Below, piece after piece: positions 58,180-64,000 of a stretch of 64,000 nucleotides of DNA (position 1 is the stretch's first letter; each line of letters opens with the position of its first letter). Origin of the DNA: Branchiostoma lanceolatum (taxonomy: Eukaryota > Chordata > Leptocardii > Amphioxiformes > Branchiostomatidae); NCBI RefSeq assembly GCF_035083965.1, contig NC_089736.1, forward strand, positions 9,365,501 to 9,429,500, in the 5' to 3' direction. The position numbers and the translations under genes were made by a program. The notes beneath the pieces are model-generated. The model saw nothing but the letters and a program-made list of their open reading frames with translations, had not been told where the DNA came from and ran no database searches.

Positions 58180-58311
58180 CATGTGAATGGAGATCAGCAC
58201 CAAGGACAGGTCTGTTTACTCTTGTGAAAGGATTTAGAGTTTTGAGACTCCCCCCCCAGCAAAAACCTTGTTACAAATAGGCCTGTCCTTGGTGCTGATC
58301 CGTATTCACGT
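58180..58311. mobile_element. 130-bp MITE
   Basis: ATGTGAATGGAGATCAGCACCAAGGACAGG at 58181-58210 faces its reverse complement CCTGTCCTTGGTGCTGATCC.TATTCACG at 58282-58310. The interior has a C8 run and no frame. The same end block appears twice in the cytochrome c intron. Confidence 0.65.
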
Positions 58312-58689
58312 GATCCACGTTAACACACAAACAGATGAAACGGTCGGGATTATTTGGTTGATCTTTTGCACCCTTTGTGCATTTTTGTCTTCTATCTCTA
58401 GCGGGACGGTAACCCAAAGAAAATAGTGCACTACTAAATATGAGGCGTAGAAACGTAGAAAATACAGCGAAAGTCCAACAAAATAACTCCCAACCGATGC
58501 ATACTGGAAAATGAAAGAATGGGACGTCCCGTCAAAGCTGAGGTAAGAATTTTTCCCGTTTTTACGTGAAAATACCATGTTTTATCCATGTATAGTTTCT
58601 GTAATTGAACATCATTGTAAATCGTACGAAGCAGCTGCAAAATGAGAAAATACATCAACTGCCAAAAAATATGTCAGAAAACGGATATT

Positions 58690-59030
58690 ATTGTCTTGGA
58701 ATTCGGCTTCCAGAAATCCAATAATATTCCCCTATACCCTCCATGATCATCCTCTGGCAAAGGTAAGTTGTACCAAATATCTTGGCCTTCACATTTCCTC
58801 AAACTTGACCTGGGGCAAACACGTCGAAGCAACAACTTTAAAGGCAAACAGAACCCTAGGGATGTTGAGACGCTGCCTGAGAATCTCCAGCGCAGCGGCC
58901 AAGGAGAGAGCCTACATGCATGGCTCTTGTAAGACCTGTCCTTGAGTATGGCTGTTGTGTTTGGGATCCCCACACCAGGGAACAGGTGAGGAGTGTTGAG
59001 ATGGTTCAGCGAAGAGCAGCCCGATACGTG
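58690..59030 (+). mobile_element. LINE ORF2 C-terminal part, left half
   Basis: Codes for the tail of a non-LTR reverse transcriptase: KYLGLHISSNLTWGKHVE, RTLGMLRRCLR, then RPVLEYGCCVWDPHTRE and VQRRAARYV, as in CR1/L2-like LINEs. There is a frame change around 58925. The element is interrupted at 59030 by a DNA transposon and resumes at 61338. The 5' part is missing. Confidence 0.75.
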
Positions 59031-59220
59031 CGGTCCCCCGAAAGTGCGAAATGGAACGAAATGGAACGAAATGGAACGAAATGGAACGAAATGGAACGAA
59101 ATGGAACGAAATGGAACGAAATGGAACGAAATGGAACGAAATGGAACGAAATGGAACGAAATGGAAGAACGAAAGCAACATATATAACATTCAAATGAAA
59201 TACCAGTAGATAGCGAATTA

Positions 59221-60006
59221 GAAATGTACAAAAATGTCAAAGCAGGACACTTTTATATACCTAATGTCATGTAAGAACGAACATATAATGGACAAAGTAT
59301 GTAGTCATATCTCCAAATGTTTCAGAAAGAGAGAAGAAACTAATAGGTGATCATCATTTAGCTTTGCAATAGCCCATAGTTTGCATGTTTTTGAGGTTTT
59401 TTTATGTTAGGCTGCACCAAGTAATTCATATGGATGACGTCCGCGCGCGCATTGATTTGGTCTGTTCCCAGGAAAAATCAAAAGAAATTCCGCTTCCTGT
59501 AACTATGACAGTGCCGCAAATCGTAAGATTAACGTGAAACTCAGGACGATCCTGTCAGCAGTGGAAAAATCTGCTTTGCTGATCATCCTGTCAGCAGTAG
59601 AAAAAATGCACTGCTGCCAGGATTGTGGGATATGGAAAGAAACAGGACAGGACAACAACTGCTGTTCAACTTCAACTGATTTATTGAAATTATTGCTGTT
59701 TTCATGATGAATAAAAGAATTGTTAGTTGTTACACTGTGTTCTCTCATTCAATTTGTGTCCTAACATGTGTCGTCGACTATTATATTTCAAATCTAGGCA
59801 TCTTGTTTTTTTCGACCCTTCTTGTTTTTTTTTCGCGCTCTCGCATTAGATTTAGGGTCTCCAAAGGACGTCATCCATAAAAATTACTTGGTGCAGCCTT
59901 AGTGTAGCATTTTATCAACTTGTGTTTTGCATTATATTTCTTACAGGCCTTTTCTGTGCATTTAGCCCTTCTGGGCAGGAATATGCAATAAAGACTATTA
60001 TTATTA
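59221..60006 (+). mobile_element. Retrotransposon-like insertion within the left arm
   Basis: The left arm reads GCGAATTA, is broken for 786 bases, then resumes TAAGGAGTAG. The right arm reads through without it. The inserted piece ends AATAAAGACTATTATTATTA, a 3' end with an ATT tail typical of SINEs or truncated LINEs. ATTA flanks both sides as a likely short target duplication. Confidence 0.65.
59409..59899. mobile_element. 491-bp inverted-repeat element nested in the insertion
   Basis: AGGCTGCACCAAGTAAT (59409-59425) and its reverse complement (59883-59899) are the ends, followed inward by GGATGACGTCC / GGACGTCATCC. The interior has a duplicated block, CCTGTCAGCAGTGGAAAAA and CCTGTCAGCAGTAGAAAAA. 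No transposase frame. Confidence 0.7.
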
Positions 60007-61337
60007 TAAGGAGTAGACTGGAACAGGAAGCATTTTAAATACAGAAGTGAGTGGTAAATACATAATACAACGTGTTTTATTTCTCGAATCTATGTGATAA
60101 GATTAAATACAACGTTTTTGTCACGCTTGTGTGGCTAGATTCTTTCCTGAAAATGGAGGCGCCGCGTGCAAAGAGACCCGCCGCTCTTCCTCGTTTACCA
60201 ACGATCTGCAATTGAACTGCTGCAAATAGCAGGGAAAACAAGCAAACGGAACTGAGTATCGAAGTTAGGACTAGATTATACCGTTGGTGGTTAACATTGC
60301 ATCTCATAATTCACCAGGAGGGCATGAGGCAAGCGTTATTTTATTATTCATACAGAGTGTTCGGAGCTATTCTCCCCCAAATGGGGCCCCGCATACAAAT
60401 AAACCGCCATTGTTGCCAGCGCGACGGAACTGTGGGCTGTGCTACCGACAGGTTGAATCAAACTCCGACTTTCCAGTTATTTACATACGGTTTTAGTCCA
60501 TAACTAATATGTAGTAGCATATGCCTATCTCCGCAACAACGATTTTTATACAACCAATTGTTCGGTTCAAAGTCAGACCCCTGTCGGAGAATGGATCCCT
60601 CCGTTAATGACATGCAAATGAAGCTCTGCGCTGCGTCACCAATTTCACACATTTCACACTCCATTCAAACACGGACGTGGAGCCTTCTGGAGACATTTCT
60701 GCTTTCTTGTTCGCGACAAAACAAAGGGAGGGTGTGAACGAGCAGGGCATGTATTTCACGGTTCACACAACGCGCCGACACGCTAGCTGTATAAATAATA
60801 AGATTACGCTTGCTTCATGCCCCCTTGGAGATGCAATGTTACACCAACTTCTGTATAATCTGGTCCTAACTTCGATACTCATTTCCATTTGCTTGTTTTG
60901 CTTGCTATTTGCAGCAGTTCAATTGCAGATCGTTGGTACACAAGGAAGAGCGGCGGATTTCTTTGCACGCGGCGCATCCATTTTCAGGAAAGAATCTAGT
61001 CACACAAACGCGACAAAAACGTTGTATTTAATCGTATCACATAAATTCAAGAAATAAAACACGTTGTATTATGTATTTACCACTCACTTCTGTATTTAAA
61101 ATGCTTCCTGTTCCGGTCTACTCCTTATAATTCGCTATCTACTGGTATTTCATTTCATAATGTTACATATGTTGTTTTCGTTCTTCCATTTCGTTCCATT
61201 TCGTTCCATTTCGTTCCATTTCGTTCCATTTCGTTCCATTTCGTTCCATTTCGTTCCATTTCGTTCCATTTCGTTCCATTTCGTTCCATTTCTCTCCATT
61301 TTGTTCCATTTCGCACTTTCGGGGGACCCGATACGTG

Positions 61338-61890
61338 AGTAATGATTACAGACGCACCAGTTCAGTCACTGCTATGCTGCGTAACTTGGGCTGGCAAACG
61401 CTAGAACTGCGCCGAAAGATTGCCCGCTAAGTCACCCTGTATAAGATCATCCATGGTACTGTTTACGTTCCACACACGACCCGCCGCACCAATCACTCCC
61501 AAACATTGCAGGCCATCGCGTGCAGGAACAACTACTATAGGCTCTCGTTCTTCCCTCGGACCATCAAAGAGTGGAACGAACTTGAGCCTGGTGTGGCGGA
61601 GGCGGGGTCCCTCTCCCAGTTCAAAACCGAACTGGGGAAGACCCTGCTGCATTGAGCCACCCCTACACGTCCTTGTATATATGAAAATATATGTATTACT
61701 AACTCACTAAATTCACTTGTCCTGTCCTTTGCACACACAAATTCAGTTGTTTATGTTCCTTAGTGCCTCTCCTTTATTTTCCCTTCGTTTTACTTGTTCC
61801 GGACACTTGTGTTGTATCTAACCCATGCGCAACTGCTGATAATCTCAGATATGAGGCTAAGCAGTAAAGAAGAAGAAGAAGAAGAAGAAT
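61338..61890 (+). mobile_element. LINE right half and 3' tail
   Basis: Continues the LINE after the DNA transposon: RTSSVTAMLRNLGWQTLELR, VTLYKIIHGTVYV and RLSFFPRTIKEWNELE, then a stop near 61656, a short 3' UTR and a (GAA)n tail at 61867-61889. One in-frame stop is visible in the resumed coding part. Confidence 0.75.
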
Positions 61891-62780
61891 AAAAAACAAA
61901 AGTCGAAGAAGATGTCATCCATATATTAATCAAATCAACATGGCCAAAAGCAAAATAAAAAGTTGCGTAAAGGTGCAAATATTTTACGGATTTTCAGCCA
62001 CTCATAGCTAATTGCCACGTTCTCATTGGTTGAACTGATAATTGTGATTGACAGTCAGGATCTTTCTATTGTGATGGACAGTAAGAATGTCTGAGGTATA
62101 CTCCAGTCATCGATAAGGTCCAAGGAAAATACAACCTTAACGATCCCAAAGAGGGAACAAATTTCCAAATTCAAATCCCCCCGAGGAACGAACTGTCGTG
62201 TAGCGAGCTAACGTTGTTCATTAGCCGTTGTTGATTGACATTATAGGTAATTATATTTGCAGCTTCTGAATATTAATTACTTTTTGTTTGACCCCCAACC
62301 TTTATCCCACAATGCATGTCTTGAAATCTGTTGTTCGCGTCTTCAAACAAATGTTCTTGTAAACTTTGAAAAAAGTTGGTGAAATTTTGATTTAGGCAAG
62401 CTAGGTCCAACGGAAAAAACGTGTGCAGGCATCCTAAGTATGCACCTTGACTGAGAAATTCGTAAATACTTTCTTTCACCGTTTATAACGTTTTTAAAGT
62501 GTGAACGTGTCCAAACCACAGACGTTGTGTACAAGGAAAGACCGTGGCATATATAGCGGTGTGTGTCTCTCCTTATTTGTACCGACGTGCTCGTGTGTCC
62601 CCACAGAAACCGATGGAAACTAGGTGAGGCTAGTTCCGGCCCGCCAGCATTCGAACGTTGATTCTGGTTGGACTCACTTGAGACTTGGCTGTGTGAGACG
62701 CTATTGCATGTAATCGCTGGGTTTCCCATGGCAGAACAAGTCCGTATTCGTGGGGGCGAGCGTCGTCATTTTTGAGGTGG
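61891..62780. other. Gene-free stretch
   Basis: No exon, RNA gene or repeat end recognised on either strand. Confidence 0.4.
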
Positions 62781-63141
62781 GGTCTTTTCCTGCTGATAAG
62801 ATGGTGGCGGTCCGGGTTAGTCGAGGAGAAAACAAACAAACAAACAAACAACCGAAATAGGCGGTTTTACACCCCCGTGTGGAGATCACAGTTGGCACAG
62901 TCTGGTTCAGTCCGTTCAGCTCAGGCGTGTGTGCAAGGATGCTCCACGTGCGGAGATGTTTCGGATGGATTTTTTTGCAAGTTTTCGGGACAATTCAAAT
63001 ATTTTTCTTCTCAAGTTTGTTCCTTTAATGTGTGTAGTAACTTCTGGAATATTGTCGTGGCCGTTTCAAGGAGTTTCGAGAGGAAAGGGGCCCTTCTTTA
63101 CTTGTTGCGTTTCGGAGAGACAACAAAATGGCGAGGCTGGC
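62780..63141 (+). promoter_or_regulatory. Probable promoter region of the right-edge gene
   Basis: GATAAGATGGTGGCGGTCC at about 62799 and CAAAATGGCGAGG at about 63125 resemble YY1/initiator elements of TATA-less genes. (AAAC)n lies at 62830-62850. It precedes two exon-like blocks on +. Confidence 0.35.
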
Positions 63142-63189
63142 ATGTTGAACAGAACGGAACGGCGTGGTGAAGACACTCGTTCTTACAAG
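63142..63189 (+). CDS. Possible alternative first coding exon (copy 1)
   Basis: ATGTTGAACAGAACGGAACG... (MLNRTERRGEDTRSYK) ends at a good donor TACAAG|GTGAGA. It aligns with the exon at 63644-63698 over GCTGGCA..ATGTTG...CTCGTTCTT. It may be a noncoding or alternative first exon. Phase 0 here against phase 1 there means the two cannot both splice in frame to the same acceptor. Confidence 0.3.
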
Positions 63190-64000
63190 GTGAGACAACA
63201 AACTGTTTCCTCGACATAAGGTTAAAATGTGAAATTTGGTGTCATTTGGTGAATTTCTCTGAATCCTGAGCGGAAAATGCCATGTTTACGACAACCTTTC
63301 CAAATGTCTATTTCTTTCGTATTTGGTTGAAAATTTTGCTCTTTATTACGTTCGTAAATAGCTTGTTAGATAACATAAGTTGTGTGAAAATTATAGCAAG
63401 TATGAGTTGATATTAGTCGCAGAAAAACTGAAAGAAAAGTGTCTTTTGTTTGTCTCCACGTGGCCGCCACACCTGTTGGAATGTACGTGACGTCACTCCT
63501 CAGTTTTCCCGCCAAAACGCGGCGTGGTGGCATTTGTTTTAGTCGTGTGGGTTTAACGAGGGTTTCTCATAGTTTTGGACGAAGAAATTGGCCTTTTTTT
63601 CTGTGCAATTGCAGCCTCGGGGAAAGCTGACGAACTGGCAGAAATGTTGGCGGGAATGTCGGACGGCGTATTGCTGGAAAACTCGTTCTTTACTGGAGGT
63701 AAAACAAATTCTGTTTCGTCGATAGAATTCCTTATGATTTAGTGTCATTTTACATAGGAAACAAGGCAAGCGTCGCTATTTTTGGACGGGCCTTTTAGTG
63801 AGTTTTGATATTGAGCGGGAACTCAAAGAGAAGACAGGCTTTACAAAATATTAATGTCTATTCCTTCCCGGTTTGCATTTTGCTCTTTATTGCGTGCGTA
63901 AAATGGTAAATAACGTTATATATATGTATCGAGTCATGTGGGAATGGTATGAGTTGATATAATGCATGTGGCAGAAAAAAACGCGACATAAAGTGTCTTA
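63190..64000. repeat. Tandem duplication of exon-intron segment
   Basis: Intron sequence after the first exon (CTGTTTCCTCGACATAAGG, TTTTGCTCTTTATTACGTTCGTAAATAG, TATGAGTTGATATTAG..CAGAAAAA, AAGTGTCTT; 63190-63441) recurs in order after the second (CTGTTTCGTCGATAGAA, TTTTGCTCTTTATTGCGTGCGTAAA, TATGAGTTGATATAA..CAGAAAAAA, AAGTGTCTT; 63699-64000). Confidence 0.7.
63644..63698 (+). CDS. First coding exon of a gene leaving the window
   Basis: Acceptor TGTGCAATTGCAG at about 63614, a 29-base leader, then ATG and MLAGMSDGVLLENSFFTG, ending phase 1 at GGAG|GTAAAA. The protein is too short to name. Confidence 0.45.

Larger units (their letters stand above)
59031..61328. mobile_element. Long-inverted-repeat DNA transposon (MULE/foldback-like)
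   Basis: Begins CGGTCCCCCGAAAGTGCG and ends CGCACTTTCGGGGGACC. It is flanked by a 9-bp duplication CGATACGTG (59022-59030, 61329-61337) in the LINE. Each end carries a 10-bp tandem array (GAAATGGAAC, about 12 units: 59047-59166 and 61185-61313). The arms then continue as an imperfect inverted repeat over about 500 bases (left 59167-59220 plus 60007-60356, right about 60785-61184). The middle, about 60357-60784, is unique. No transposase. Long inverted ends and a 9-bp target suggest a non-autonomous Mutator-like element, by inference. Confidence 0.8.

Noticed and set aside
58674-59240. Repetitive FHFVPFRSIS frame on -
   Set aside because: Translation of the 10-bp tandem array inside the transposon end.
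62772-63170. 132-codon + frame at the right edge
   Set aside because: Composition looks random, it contains an AAAC repeat and spans a probable promoter; no family pattern.

Overview
This is invertebrate chordate nuclear DNA, most likely a lancelet (Branchiostoma). I infer that from compact multi-exon genes with GT-AG introns of 0.1-5 kb, clear relatives of vertebrate genes (SANBR/KIAA1841, CCDC14, cytochrome c, a DNAJC27-like GTPase), an invertebrate-type class IV CYTH protein, and a very high density of small inverted-repeat elements, tRNA-derived SINE-like repeats and LINE ends. No species assignment was possible without a search. Exon chains below were built by hand from splice sites and reading phase.

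Left third (1-22.3 kb): a kinase-less three-Ig transmembrane receptor on + (828-3312, signal exon not seen) faces an intact 13-exon Ig receptor tyrosine kinase on - (5723-12028, 713 aa). They are tail-to-tail paralogues. The first Ig exon is nearly identical while all other exons are strongly diverged, and the + copy stops in the juxtamembrane exon before the kinase. Next on - is a two-exon coiled-coil protein (15599-17445) with a duplicated candidate 3' exon downstream and a possible TATA promoter at 22.3 kb.

Middle (22.3-46 kb): about 3.9 kb without a gene, then SANBR on - (26205-32880, 9 exons, 660 aa) and CCDC14 on + (34164-44090, 11 exons, 1038 aa), divergent from a promoter region at 33.5-34.2 kb with a YY1-type motif. 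CCDC14 carries a 1.5 kb inverted-repeat element in intron 1 and a minisatellite that has multiplied the splice acceptor of exon 9. Somatic-type cytochrome c follows on - (44935-45914).

Right third (46-64 kb): a class IV adenylyl-cyclase-like CYTH protein (-, 47454-49382), a DNAJC27-like GTPase without a J domain (-, 51035-53778), and an unrecognised gene (-, 54798-57836) whose Ser-rich exons are tandem duplicates sharing an RPSRxRxLFGFI motif. From 58.7 to 61.9 kb a LINE 3' end is split by a long-inverted-repeat DNA transposon that itself contains a retrotransposon-like insertion containing another inverted-repeat element. The right edge holds duplicated first exons of a + gene that leaves the window.

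No retrovirus-like, Polinton-like or toxin-gene remnant was recognised.
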